Origin: an uncultured Bacilli bacterium
Lineage (GTDB): Bacteria > Bacillota_I > Bacilli_A > RF39 > UBA660
Assembly (NCBI GenBank): GCA_944363895.1
Contig: CALVVP010000073.1
Span: forward strand, 1-21,237
Direction: 5' to 3'
DNA: 21,237 bases
Positions 6,772 to 14,180 of this stretch are shown piece after piece (the first letter of the stretch is position 1; each line of letters starts with the position of its first letter). A model generated the notes under the pieces. The model was not told the origin of the DNA. It did no database searches and worked only from the letters and a program-made list of their open reading frames with translations. The position numbers and the translations under genes are program-made.

Positions 6772-6927
6772 TACTAAATCTTAATACGCATTAAATCATT
6801 GTGAAAAATTAGTAAAAATGTCGCTACTAAAATAAATAAAAAAAATATAAATAATTAGTGAAAATGTCTCTAATTTATATTAAAATATCTCTTTGTCATT
6901 TTTTTATGATTTAGGAGGTTTTTAAGA

Positions 6928-7047
6928 ATGTTAAATGATAAGGAAAAGAAAAAATATGATGCTCAGACATTAATTGGGGCGCTGCCCCAAACCCTGAGGT
7001 TTATCGCTCTGGGCTTCCAAAAAAAGAAATATACCTTTTTTGTTTAG
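6928..7047 (+). pseudogene. 39-codon frame inside the MITE, probable fusion remnant of an IS gene
   Basis: The ATG is preceded at good distance by TTAGGAGG, so it looks like the true start of the lost IS gene. The first 13 codons (MLNDKEKKKYDAQ) are ordinary coding sequence. The frame then runs into the GC-rich palindrome and a Lys/Phe-rich end. This pattern fits a deletion that fused the start of a transposase gene to sequence near the other end of the IS. A functional micropeptide cannot be excluded. Confidence 0.35.
6974..6990. repeat. GC-rich palindrome within the MITE
   Basis: TTGGGGC GCT GCCCCAA: a perfect 7-bp stem with a 3-nt loop. It stands out sharply in this AT-rich sequence and points to a foreign origin. 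A second, longer inverted repeat (TTACTTG at 7050-7056, CAAGTAA at 7094-7100, with an imperfect inner stem) lies downstream. Confidence 0.7.
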
Positions 7048-7278
7048 CATTACTTGTTTGCTCAGGTTGCTCCTCAGCATTGCCTTATCCCCTCAAGTAA
7101 CATTTACTATTATATTTGTTTTGCTAAATATGTCAATATTAAATTAGGGACATTTTTATTAATTATTAGCGTACATCAAAAAATACAATAGAGACATTTT
7201 CACTAATTATTGCTTTCAAAAAATGAGGACATTTTCACTAATTATTCATAATGGGGATGGTAATTCTCATTTTTTTTA

Positions 7279-7307
7279 TTGAATAAATACTTTTTAAATG
7301 TTATAAT
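7279..7307 (+). promoter_or_regulatory. Sigma-A promoter of rsmA
   Basis: -35 TTGAAT (7279-7284), 17-nt spacer, extended -10 TGTTATAAT (-10 at 7302-7307). Confidence 0.85.
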
Positions 7308-7358
7308 TTAGGAATGAAAAGATTTAAAATTTTAGTCTATATATGAAATGAGGTATCT

Positions 7359-8183
7359 ATGGAATATTCACCAAAAAAAATCAAAGAAGAATTAGAAAAT
7401 AAAAATTTTAATTTAAAGAAAAAATTTGGTCAAAATTTTATTGTTGATGAAAATATTATCGATTCCATTGTCAATAAAGCTCAAATTACCAAAAATACTT
7501 TAGTTTTGGAAATTGGTCCAGGAGCCGGCTCTTTAACTTATAAATTGGCTAAATTAGCTAAAAATGTCATATGTTATGAAATTGATACTACTTTAAAAGA
7601 AATATTAGAGAATAATTTAAGAGAATATAATAATGTTGAAATAATTTATGAAGATTTTTTAAAAGCGAATGTTTTAGATAAATTAAAAGAATATGATTTT
7701 AAACAGTTATATGTTGTCGCTAATTTACCATATTACATTACTACGCCGATTTTAATAAAAATAATCGAAGATAATATTTTAGCAGATAAAATAGTGGTGA
7801 TGGTGCAAAAAGAAGTGGGCGACAGATTTAAAGCTAAATCAAATAGTAAAGATTATAATTCATTATCAGTTTATTTAAATTATTATTTTAATGTAAAAAA
7901 AATATTAGATGTTAGTCGCAATGTTTTTATTCCTAGACCTAATGTCGATAGTATCGTGGTCGAATTCACAAAAAAAGAAAGAAAAAAATTAAAAGATGAA
8001 CAATTGTTTTTTAAATTAGTAAGGGATGCTTTTAAACAAAAGAGAAAAAATTTAAGAAATAATTTAAAAGGTTATAATTTAGATAAAATAGAAGAAGTTT
8101 TAAAAAAATATAATTTTGATTTAACAGTAAGAGCTGAACAACTTGATATAGATGTATTTATCGATATAGCTAATAATCTTTAG
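7359..8183 (+). CDS. rsmA: 16S rRNA (adenine1518/1519-N6)-dimethyltransferase
   Basis: A 274-residue KsgA/Dim1-type methyltransferase that dimethylates two adjacent adenines in helix 45 of 16S rRNA during 30S maturation. Seen: KKFGQNF (21-27), motif I LEIGPGAGSLT (50-60), acidic YEID (74-77), catalytic NLPYYI (123-128), VFIPRPNVDS near 190, and the C-terminal FKQKRKNLRNNL. All family motifs are intact and the length is normal. The ATG follows TGAGGT. Loss of this enzyme gives kasugamycin resistance in other bacteria. Own promoter just outside the MITE. Confidence 0.96.
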   Translation: MEYSPKKIKEELENKNFNLKKKFGQNFIVDENIIDSIVNKAQITKNTLVLEIGPGAGSLTYKLAKLAKNVICYEIDTTLKEILENNLREYNNVEIIYEDFLKANVLDKLKEYDFKQLYVVANLPYYITTPILIKIIEDNILADKIVVMVQKEVGDRFKAKSNSKDYNSLSVYLNYYFNVKKILDVSRNVFIPRPNVDSIVVEFTKKERKKLKDEQLFFKLVRDAFKQKRKNLRNNLKGYNLDKIEEVLKKYNFDLTVRAEQLDIDVFIDIANNL

Positions 8184-8235
8184 CTTTTTTTCATTTTAAA
8201 AAAAAGACATTAATATACTTAAACTAGGTGATAGA

Positions 8236-9540
8236 ATGCTTAAAGTGTTAGATAGTGTATTATGGGCGACAGCAACAATGATGATTGTAATTTCCGGAAT
8301 TTATTTTACTTTTAAATTAAAATTTGTTCAGTTTAATTTTAAAGAAATGTTTAAAAATATCGTAAAAAAAGGTCATAATACAATTACGCCTTTTGAGTCA
8401 TTAATGATGGTTTTAGGGGGAAGAATTGGGGTTGGGAGTATTGCAGGTATTGCTTTAGCTATTTATTTAGGAGGAATCGGTACCATATTTTGGATGTGGG
8501 TAATCGGTTTTATTTCGACAGCTAATGCTTATGCCGAAACGATTTTAGGAGTAAAATATAAAGAAACTGATGAATTGCATATAGCGAAAGGTGGGCCAAG
8601 CTATTATTTAAAAAAAGGTTTAAAAAAAACTAGTTTGGGTAAATTATACGCATATATTATTGTTATTAGTCAAGTAGCTGGTTTTATCAGCATTCAAGCT
8701 AATACAATTACTAAATCAATAACTAATTATATTAATATATCACCGATAATAATTGGATTAATAATTATGCTTTTATCTTTGTTTATTTTTAATAAAGGCA
8801 CTAAAAAAATTTTTAAGTTTTCTTCTAAATTAGTTCCGATTATGACTTTAATTTATGTTTCAGCGGCTTTATTAATTGTTATTAATAATATTGAATTAAT
8901 TCCTAATATATTTTTAAATATTATAAAAGAAGCATTTAATTTTAAAGCTTTTGGCTTTGGGTTTCTAACCACTTTGATTATCGGTATTCAAAGAGGAATC
9001 TTTTCGAATGAAGCGGGATTAGGAACAGGAGCAATTGCTGCTTCAACTGTCGAAGTTGATTTCCCCGCTAGTCAAGGATTTGTCCAAATGATTGGCATTT
9101 ATATTACAACTTTTTTAGTTTGTACCGCCACAGCAATCGTTATATTAACTGCTGATGTTTCTTTAGTAGGTGACAATTTAAATGGAATTGAAATAACGCA
9201 AAATGCTTTTATTTATCACTTAGGTAATTTAGGCAATATTATTGTGATAACATCGATTGTTTTATTTGCTTTTTCGACAATTTTATCAGGATATTATGAC
9301 ACAGTGTCTAATTTAAAATTTTTAACTAAAGTCGATGAAAAAAAATTATTAATTTTAAAAATTATCAGTTGTTTAGTTTTATTTATTAGTTCGTTTGTAT
9401 CTGCAAGTTTGATTTGGAAAATTGTCAATATTTTAACTGCAATACTGGCAATTATCAATATTTATGCTATAATGAAATTAAAGAATGATGTCATTTTTGA
9501 AAATAAAAGATATAATAAATGTCGTAAAAGAGGTGGATAA
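8236..9540 (+). CDS. Sodium:alanine symporter (AGCS family)
   Basis: A 434-residue polytopic membrane protein with about 10-11 hydrophobic segments. The AGCS signature appears as GRIGVGSIAGIALAIYLGG (about 62-80; usual form has GNIAGV, here GSIAGI) followed by GTIFWMWVIGF, then a conserved ANAYAE...GGPSYYL region and IQRGIFSNEAGLGTGAIAAS (about 252-271). Members take up alanine or glycine with Na+ across the cytoplasmic membrane. Substrate not provable from sequence. ATG preceded by AGGTGAT. A weak TATACT (8214-8219) may be its -10. The stop overlaps the ung start by one base (TAATG), so the two are co-translated. Confidence 0.9.
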   Translation: MLKVLDSVLWATATMMIVISGIYFTFKLKFVQFNFKEMFKNIVKKGHNTITPFESLMMVLGGRIGVGSIAGIALAIYLGGIGTIFWMWVIGFISTANAYAETILGVKYKETDELHIAKGGPSYYLKKGLKKTSLGKLYAYIIVISQVAGFISIQANTITKSITNYINISPIIIGLIIMLLSLFIFNKGTKKIFKFSSKLVPIMTLIYVSAALLIVINNIELIPNIFLNIIKEAFNFKAFGFGFLTTLIIGIQRGIFSNEAGLGTGAIAASTVEVDFPASQGFVQMIGIYITTFLVCTATAIVILTADVSLVGDNLNGIEITQNAFIYHLGNLGNIIVITSIVLFAFSTILSGYYDTVSNLKFLTKVDEKKLLILKIISCLVLFISSFVSASLIWKIVNILTAILAIINIYAIMKLKNDVIFENKRYNKCRKRGG

Positions 9541-10196
9541 TGATCAATAAAGGTTGGGATGAAGTTTTAAAAGAAGAACTTAAAAAAGATTATTTTCGAA
9601 AATTAGGAATTTTTGTTAAAAGTGAATATAAAAGTAAAATTTGTTTTCCCCAGTACAAGGATATATTTAATGCTTTAAGATATACAGATTATGATGAAGT
9701 TAAAGTCGTTATTTTAGGGCAAGACCCTTACCATGGAACGGGCGAAGCTCATGGACTTTCCTTTTCCGTTCATGATAATATTAAACGACCGCCCTCTTTA
9801 GCCAATATTTTTAAAGAATTAGAAACTGATTTAGGAATAAAAAAAGAAAATAATGATTTGACTGGTTGGGCTAAACAAGGGGTTCTTCTTTTAAATAGTA
9901 TTATGAGTGTCGTTAAAGATAAACCCTTATCCCATAAAGAAAAGGGTTGGGAAATATTTACGGATAATATTATTAAAAAATTAAATGAAAGAGAAAAACC
10001 AATCGTTTTTATATTATGGGGTGGATATGCTAGAAGTAAAAAACAATTGATTACTAATAAAAATCATTATATTATTGAGTCGGTCCATCCCTCACCATTA
10101 TCAGCTTATAATGGATTTTTTGGTAGTCGTCCTTTTTCTAAAACGAATAATTTTTTAATTAAAAACAATATTGAACCAATCGATTGGGGAAAATAG
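9540..10196 (+). CDS. ung: Uracil-DNA glycosylase, family 1
   Basis: A 218-residue enzyme that removes uracil from DNA in base-excision repair. Motifs: water-activating GQDPYH with Asp62 (60-65), GLSFSV, LLLNS (116-120) and the minor-groove loop HPSPLSA with His183 (183-189). WGGYAR and FFGSRPFSKTN are also typical. Length is normal. The start is fused to the end of the symporter gene (TAATG) behind AGAGGTGG, an odd functional pairing but a tight one. Confidence 0.96.
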   Translation: MINKGWDEVLKEELKKDYFRKLGIFVKSEYKSKICFPQYKDIFNALRYTDYDEVKVVILGQDPYHGTGEAHGLSFSVHDNIKRPPSLANIFKELETDLGIKKENNDLTGWAKQGVLLLNSIMSVVKDKPLSHKEKGWEIFTDNIIKKLNEREKPIVFILWGGYARSKKQLITNKNHYIIESVHPSPLSAYNGFFGSRPFSKTNNFLIKNNIEPIDWGK

Positions 10197-10199
10197 TCT

Positions 10200-10242
10200 A
10201 AAACGCTTTCTAGTAAATATATTTTTATAGGAGGCGTTTTTT
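10200..10242 (+). terminator. Terminator-like hairpin that includes the mntP ribosome site
   Basis: AAAACGC (10200-10206) pairs with GCGTTTT (10234-10240), with further inner pairing (CTT/CTA with TATAGGAG) and a T run. The mntP Shine-Dalgarno GGAGG (10230-10234) lies in the 3' arm. The hairpin could end ung transcription, limit mntP translation, or both. Confidence 0.55.
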
Positions 10243-10244
10243 AA

Positions 10245-10772
10245 GTGCTAATAATAATTTTAATTGCGATAAGTCTTAGTATGGATGCATTTTCTTTGGC
10301 ATTAGCTTATGGAACTTTAAATTTAAACAAAAAAGATATTTTTAAAATTTCTCTAACTGTCGGTGTCTACCATTTTATAATGCCGTTAATCGGGATGACA
10401 ATTGGTACGACTTTAATTCATCATCTTAAAATTGAACCAACTTTAATTGTTTTTTTGATTCTTTCTTTTATTGGAATACAAATGATTTATGAAACTTTTA
10501 AAGAAGAAGAAATAAAACCAATGATAAATTTTAAGGAAATCCTATTATTCGGTTTAGCGGTTAGTATCGATAGTTTCTCTGTTGGAATCAGTTTAAAAGT
10601 TATCGATGAAAATTTTATTTTATCAGCTTTAATTTTTTCTCTTTTTAGTTTTTTATTTACTTATTTTGGTTTAAATTTAGGTAAAAAAATAAATAATTTG
10701 ATTGGTAAATCTTCGACTATTTTAGGGGGATTAGTTTTAATAATTATTGGAATTGTTTATTTAATTAAATAA
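10245..10772 (+). CDS. mntP: MntP/YtaF-family membrane protein, probable Mn2+ efflux pump
   Basis: A 175-residue protein with six predicted membrane segments in two similar halves, each opening with an acidic motif: SLSMDAFSLALAYG (Asp14) and AVSIDSFSVGIS (about residues 106-117), plus GVYHFIMPLIGMTIG after the first. These match MntP, which exports manganese. YtaF, a related sporulation-linked membrane protein, is the alternative, but the length and GV.Q/HF.MPLIG motif favour MntP. The start is GTG (10245), ten nt after GGAGG; no nearer alternative exists. No yybP-ykoY Mn riboswitch is recognisable upstream; only the short hairpin is present. Confidence 0.82.
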   Translation: MLIIILIAISLSMDAFSLALAYGTLNLNKKDIFKISLTVGVYHFIMPLIGMTIGTTLIHHLKIEPTLIVFLILSFIGIQMIYETFKEEEIKPMINFKEILLFGLAVSIDSFSVGISLKVIDENFILSALIFSLFSFLFTYFGLNLGKKINNLIGKSSTILGGLVLIIIGIVYLIK

Positions 10773-10809
10773 TTTGACATTTCTTTCACCATAATAAGCT
10801 ATTAAATTA

Positions 10810-10838
10810 TTGCTTTTATTATTAAAAAAATATATAAT
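10810..10838 (+). promoter_or_regulatory. Sigma-A promoter of fba
   Basis: -35 TTGCTT (10810-10815), 17-nt spacer, perfect -10 TATAAT (10833-10838). Confidence 0.75.
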
Positions 10839-10853
10839 TAAATTGGTGATAAA

Positions 10854-11708
10854 ATGTTAGAAAATATGAAAGATATGCTTAATAAAGCTGATAATGGTAA
10901 GTATGCTGTACCTCATTTTAATATTAATAATTTGGAATGGACAAGGTTTATTTTAGAAGAATGTGAAAAGTTAAAAACGCCAGTTATCTTAGGTGTTAGT
11001 GAAGGTGCGGGAAAATATATGGGCGGCTTTAAAACAGTGGCCGATATGGTTAAAAATTTAGTTAATTATTTAAATATAACGATACCTGTAGCTTTACATT
11101 TAGACCATGGTAGTTCTTATGAAAGTTGTATTGATGCGATCGATAGTGGTTTTACTTCAGTTATGATCGATGCTTCCAAATATAGTATTGAAGAAAATAT
11201 TAGAATTACTAAACAAGTTGTCGCTTATGCACATAAAAGAAATGTCACAGTCGAAGCGGAAGTTGGCGCTGTCGGTGGTGAGGAAGATGGAGTTGCTGAT
11301 GAACTTGCTTATGCTAAAGTGGAAGATGCAACTAGATTAGTTAAAGAAACTGGCATTGATTTTTTAGCGCCCGCTTTAGGTAGTGTTCATGGTATTTATA
11401 AAGGAGAACCTAAATTAGATTTTGTAAGAATGGTCAAAATTCATGAATTGGTTAATTTGCCTTTAGTTCTCCACGGAGGTTCAGGGATTCCTGATGAATT
11501 GATTAAAAAAGCAATCAGTTGTGGTATTTGTAAGATAAATATTAATACCGAATTACAAATTGCTTGGAGTCAAGGGGTAAGACAGTTTTTAAGTGAAGAT
11601 GATAAAGTTTATGACCCACGTAAAATCATTAAAAGTGGCGAAGGGACAATGAAAGAAATGATTAAAGAAAAAGTTATGTTATTTGGTAGTAATGATAAGC
11701 ATAATTAA
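10854..11708 (+). CDS. fba: Class II fructose-1,6-bisphosphate aldolase
   Basis: A 284-residue zinc-dependent aldolase that splits fructose-1,6-bisphosphate into DHAP and glyceraldehyde-3-phosphate in glycolysis (reverse in gluconeogenesis). Seen: AVPHFNINN (18-26), HLDHG with catalytic Asp84 and zinc ligand His85, EAEVGAVGGEED, ALGSVHGIYKGEP with a zinc-binding His, LHGGSGIPDE with another, and KININTELQ for phosphate binding. All motifs intact. The ATG follows TTGGTGAT. murA starts 35 nt after the stop with no terminator between, so the two likely share a transcript, as fba and murA are neighbours in Bacillus. Confidence 0.96.
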   Translation: MLENMKDMLNKADNGKYAVPHFNINNLEWTRFILEECEKLKTPVILGVSEGAGKYMGGFKTVADMVKNLVNYLNITIPVALHLDHGSSYESCIDAIDSGFTSVMIDASKYSIEENIRITKQVVAYAHKRNVTVEAEVGAVGGEEDGVADELAYAKVEDATRLVKETGIDFLAPALGSVHGIYKGEPKLDFVRMVKIHELVNLPLVLHGGSGIPDELIKKAISCGICKININTELQIAWSQGVRQFLSEDDKVYDPRKIIKSGEGTMKEMIKEKVMLFGSNDKHN

Positions 11709-11743
11709 TTTAATTACATACAAATATAGTAGTGGAGGAGTTT

Positions 11744-12997
11744 ATGAAAAAAATTAAGATAAATGGAGGTAAGGAATTAAAAGGGACAATCAAAATAAGT
11801 GGTGCGAAAAACAGTGCTGTTGCTTTAGTACCAGCATCTTTATTATCTGATGGTATTGTAACGATCGATAATATTCCTGATATTTCAGATATTGATGCCT
11901 TAAATGAAATATTAGAGTTTTTAGGTGCTAAAGTTAAAAGAGAAAATGATTGGATGATCATCGATCAAACCAATTTAAAAAACAAAGAAATTCCTGAATC
12001 AAAAGCTAAAAAATTAAGAGCTTCTTACTATTTTATGGGGGCATTATTAGGAAAATATAAAAAAGTAGAAATTTACTTTCCGGGTGGTTGTTCAATTGGT
12101 GCTCGTCCGATTAATCTTCATTTAAAAGGATTTGCTGCTTTAGGTGCTAATATAGTAGAAAAAGGAAATAAATATTTGATTGAAGCTGACGAATTAAAAG
12201 GTAATAATATTTATTTAGATGTTCCAAGTGTTGGAGCAACGATTAATATTATGTTAGCTGCTGTTAAAGCTCAAGGGTTAACGGTAATTGAAAATGCTGC
12301 TAAAGAACCAGAAATAGTCAATGTTGCCACTTTTTTGAACAATATGGGCGCTAAAATAACGGGAGCTGGAACTAGTGAAATTAGAATTAAAGGTGTTAAT
12401 AAATTAGGTAACGGATTTACGGAAGTAATACCTGATAGGATTGAAGCGGGAACTTATGTTATTGCGGGAGCTTTAATGGGTAATAAACTAAAAATCGAAA
12501 ATATCATTCCTGAACATATTGAATCTTTAACTTTAAAATTAAAAGAGATGCATATTCCTATTGAAATATATGATGATTATTTAATTATATCTAAATGTAA
12601 TAATATGAAACCGGTTAGTATTAAAACCCAAGGATATCCCGGATTTGCGACTGATTTGCAACAACCGATGACCGTGTTATTAGTGGGAGCTAATGGAACA
12701 TCGGTTTTAGAAGAAACAATTTATGAAAATAGGTTTCAAAATATTCCCTTTTTAAATGAAATGGGAGCTGATATTATTATTGATAGCAGGAAAATATATA
12801 TTAAAGGACCTAAAAAATTAAGTGGCAAAGAAATTATTGCGACGGATTTAAGAGCGGGAGCTTGTTTAGTTTTAGCCGGATTAAAAGCTGATGGAATAAC
12901 GATTATTAAAGAAGTCGAACATATATTAAGAGGTTATGAAAATATTATTGAAAAATTAAAAAATGTCGGTGCGGATATTGTTTTAGTTGATGAATAA
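11744..12997 (+). CDS. murA: UDP-N-acetylglucosamine 1-carboxyvinyltransferase
   Basis: A 417-residue enzyme that transfers enolpyruvate from PEP to UDP-GlcNAc, the first committed step of peptidoglycan synthesis, in the cytoplasm. Lys22-Asn23 (SGAKNSAV) bind substrate, and the loop FPGGCSIGARPINLHLKG holds the nucleophile Cys116, the residue attacked by fosfomycin; it is Cys, not the resistant Asp. TDLQQPM and DLRAGACLVLAGL are also present. The GTG at 11732 is part of the ribosome site GTGGAGGAG, so the ATG at 11744 is chosen. The location next to fba and upstream of rpmE suggests the murZ (murA2) paralogue of Bacilli. Confidence 0.96.
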   Translation: MKKIKINGGKELKGTIKISGAKNSAVALVPASLLSDGIVTIDNIPDISDIDALNEILEFLGAKVKRENDWMIIDQTNLKNKEIPESKAKKLRASYYFMGALLGKYKKVEIYFPGGCSIGARPINLHLKGFAALGANIVEKGNKYLIEADELKGNNIYLDVPSVGATINIMLAAVKAQGLTVIENAAKEPEIVNVATFLNNMGAKITGAGTSEIRIKGVNKLGNGFTEVIPDRIEAGTYVIAGALMGNKLKIENIIPEHIESLTLKLKEMHIPIEIYDDYLIISKCNNMKPVSIKTQGYPGFATDLQQPMTVLLVGANGTSVLEETIYENRFQNIPFLNEMGADIIIDSRKIYIKGPKKLSGKEIIATDLRAGACLVLAGLKADGITIIKEVEHILRGYENIIEKLKNVGADIVLVDE

Positions 12998-13021
12998 TTT
13001 AGCTAATAAATAATATAATTT

Positions 13022-13045
13022 AAGTAGATTGATTCTACTTTTTTT
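13022..13045 (+). terminator. murA terminator
   Basis: Stem AAGTAGA/TCTACTT, 5-nt loop, then a T run. It lies 16 nt before the next start codon. A TATAAT upstream at 13014-13019 could make it an attenuator instead. Confidence 0.75.
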
Positions 13046-13061
13046 ATGGGAGGAATTTATA

Positions 13062-13781
13062 ATGAAGAAAATTCTAACAATGATTATTATCGTTTTAGCT
13101 ATTTTATTGATTTATTTAGGTTTTAAAGATAAAGACATCTATTATTTATCACTTGGTGATGCTTTAGCTAATGGTGTTAACGGGATTGGGGCTAAAGATT
13201 ATGGTTATGCTGATTATATTAAAGATTATTTAGATAATAATAATTTATTAGATAATTATGTTGCTTTAACCAATAATAATGAAAGAAGTATTGATTTAAT
13301 CAAAAGCATTGAAGAGAATGTCAAAATAAAAATTAATAATAAAGAAAAAACATTGCAGAACGCTTTAATTAAAGCTGATATCATAACAATATCCATTGGG
13401 ATGAATGATTTATTTAGTAATATTACTTTCAATAATGATTTTAGTGTAAATGATCTATATAATAAATTAGATGAAGTAGCACTAGATTTAGATAAATTAT
13501 TTAAATTATTAAGAGATTATTCAAAAGAAAAAATTGTTTTTATCGGTTTTTATAATTGTTTAAAAGATGAAGAATTAACAGAATTTTTTAACTATGCCAA
13601 TGACAAAATAAGTAAATTAGCTAATTCTTATAATATTGATTATTTAAATATTTATGAAGAACTTAATGATTCAAGTTATTTCGATAGTATTATCGATAGT
13701 TTTCCAAATAAAAAAGGCTATCAAATGATAGCTAATAAAATAATTGCTATTTTAGAAGAAAAAGTAATTAAAAACTCTTGA
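13062..13781 (+). CDS. Membrane-anchored GDSL/SGNH-fold protein, catalytic residues lost
   Basis: A 239-residue protein with one N-terminal hydrophobic segment (4-20) and an extracellular SGNH-like domain. Block I reads YLSLGDALANG: Ala34 replaces the nucleophile Ser of GDS(L). Block III ISIGMND keeps Asn115. Block V reads SFPNKKGYQMIA, where Phe214 stands for the catalytic His of the usual DxxHPN. So fold and layout fit the YpmR-like GDSL lipase/esterase family, but at least two of the catalytic residues are gone. It may bind, rather than cut, an acylated or cell-wall ligand. The ATG after GGGAGGAATT is chosen over an upstream TTG that lies in the terminator. Located between murA and rpmE. 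Confidence 0.75.
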   Translation: MKKILTMIIIVLAILLIYLGFKDKDIYYLSLGDALANGVNGIGAKDYGYADYIKDYLDNNNLLDNYVALTNNNERSIDLIKSIEENVKIKINNKEKTLQNALIKADIITISIGMNDLFSNITFNNDFSVNDLYNKLDEVALDLDKLFKLLRDYSKEKIVFIGFYNCLKDEELTEFFNYANDKISKLANSYNIDYLNIYEELNDSSYFDSIIDSFPNKKGYQMIANKIIAILEEKVIKNS

Positions 13782-13807
13782 TTTTTGTTAATTTTATTTG
13801 CTATAAT
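13778..13807 (+). promoter_or_regulatory. Sigma-A promoter of rpmE
   Basis: -35 TTGATT (13778-13783) overlapping the previous stop codon, 18-nt spacer, extended -10 TGCTATAAT (-10 at 13802-13807). Confidence 0.75.
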
Positions 13808-13826
13808 ATAGAAGCATTAAATTTCT

Positions 13827-13844
13827 ATGACTTAATTTAGTCAT
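13827..13844 (+). promoter_or_regulatory. Hairpin in the rpmE leader
   Basis: ATGACT/AGTCAT, a 6-bp stem with a 6-nt loop just before the GGAAGGAG ribosome site. No T tract follows, so it is more likely a translational or stability element than a terminator. Confidence 0.4.
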
Positions 13845-13863
13845 GGCGGAAGGAGATAAGATT

Positions 13864-14079
13864 ATGAAAAAAGGAATTCATCCAGAATATATGGACACTA
13901 AAGTTACTTGTGCATGTGGTAATACTTTTACAGTAAAATCAAATAAAGAAGAACTACATATTGAAGTATGTGATAAATGTCATCCATTCTTTACAGGTAA
14001 ACAAGGAACAGTTACGAAAACTGGTCGTGTTGAAAAATTCAATCGTAAATATGGACTTAATCAAGATAAAGCTGCATAA
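13864..14079 (+). CDS. rpmE: 50S ribosomal protein L31, zinc-binding type
   Basis: A 71-residue protein starting MKKGIHPEY. Four cysteines (16, 18, 36, 39; CACG and CDKCHPFFTGKQ) form the zinc ribbon of the C+ type L31, the form made when zinc is plentiful. bL31 bridges the 50S central protuberance and the 30S head. The ATG at 13864 follows GGAAGGAG; an in-frame ATG at 13843 lies in the leader hairpin and is rejected. Own promoter and terminator. Confidence 0.96.
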   Translation: MKKGIHPEYMDTKVTCACGNTFTVKSNKEELHIEVCDKCHPFFTGKQGTVTKTGRVEKFNRKYGLNQDKAA

Positions 14080-14093
14080 TTGCAGTTTTTTTT
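14068..14093 (+). terminator. rpmE terminator
   Basis: CTGCA/TGCAG stem, extendable to 9 bp with a wobble pair, loop TAAT containing the stop codon, then eight T. Confidence 0.9.
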
Positions 14094-14111
14094 CTTTTTA
14101 ACTCTGACTCG

Positions 14112-14120
14112 TGCTATAAT
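14112..14120 (+). promoter_or_regulatory. Extended -10 promoter of rpiB
   Basis: TGCTATAAT, with no convincing -35. The 5' leader to the rpiB start is about 55 nt. Confidence 0.6.
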
Positions 14121-14134
14121 TATGATGTAGTGTT

Positions 14135-14172
14135 AGAAAGGAGCGAAGATTTATAATTTATTAAATTATAAA
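14135..14172 (+). promoter_or_regulatory. rpiB leader: distant ribosome site followed by a perfect hairpin
   Basis: The only Shine-Dalgarno, AGAAAGGAG (14135-14143), is 37 nt from the ATG at 14181. Between them lies a perfect AT-only palindrome: TTTATAATTT (14150-14159) pairs with its inverse (14163-14172). Folding would bring the ribosome site closer to the start. Confidence 0.5.
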
Positions 14173-14180
14173 AAAATAAA

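Larger units (their letters stand above)
6802..7248. mobile_element. MITE-like, internally deleted IS with repeated inverted ends (IS21-type layout)
   Basis: A 447-bp segment that starts TGAAAAATTAGTAAAAATGTC and ends with its near inverse; both ends read TGA, two variable bases, AATTAGT, one variable base, AAAATGTC. Further copies sit inside each end: AATAATTAGTGAAAATGTC at 6850-6868, and inverse copies at 7148-7167 and 7191-7211, besides the outermost at 7228-7248. TG...CA ends with several repeats of the terminal motif are a known feature of IS21-family elements. No transposase frame remains. The interior holds a GC-rich palindrome (6974-6990) and a short frame with a ribosome site. No clear target duplication is visible (flanks CATTG and TAATG). 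It separates the greA and rsmA promoters without damaging either. Family attribution is inference. Confidence 0.65.

Noticed and set aside
6802..7248. CRISPR array, because of the repeated AATTAGTGAAAATGTC motif
   Set aside because: The copies face inward from both ends in inverse orientation, spacing is irregular and no cas gene is near; this is the pattern of IS ends.
10197..10244. yybP-ykoY manganese riboswitch before mntP
   Set aside because: The leader between ung and mntP is under 50 nt, too short for that riboswitch, and shows only one hairpin.
11710..11961. 83-codon minus-strand frame
   Set aside because: Antisense shadow of the start of murA, which is certain from its motifs.
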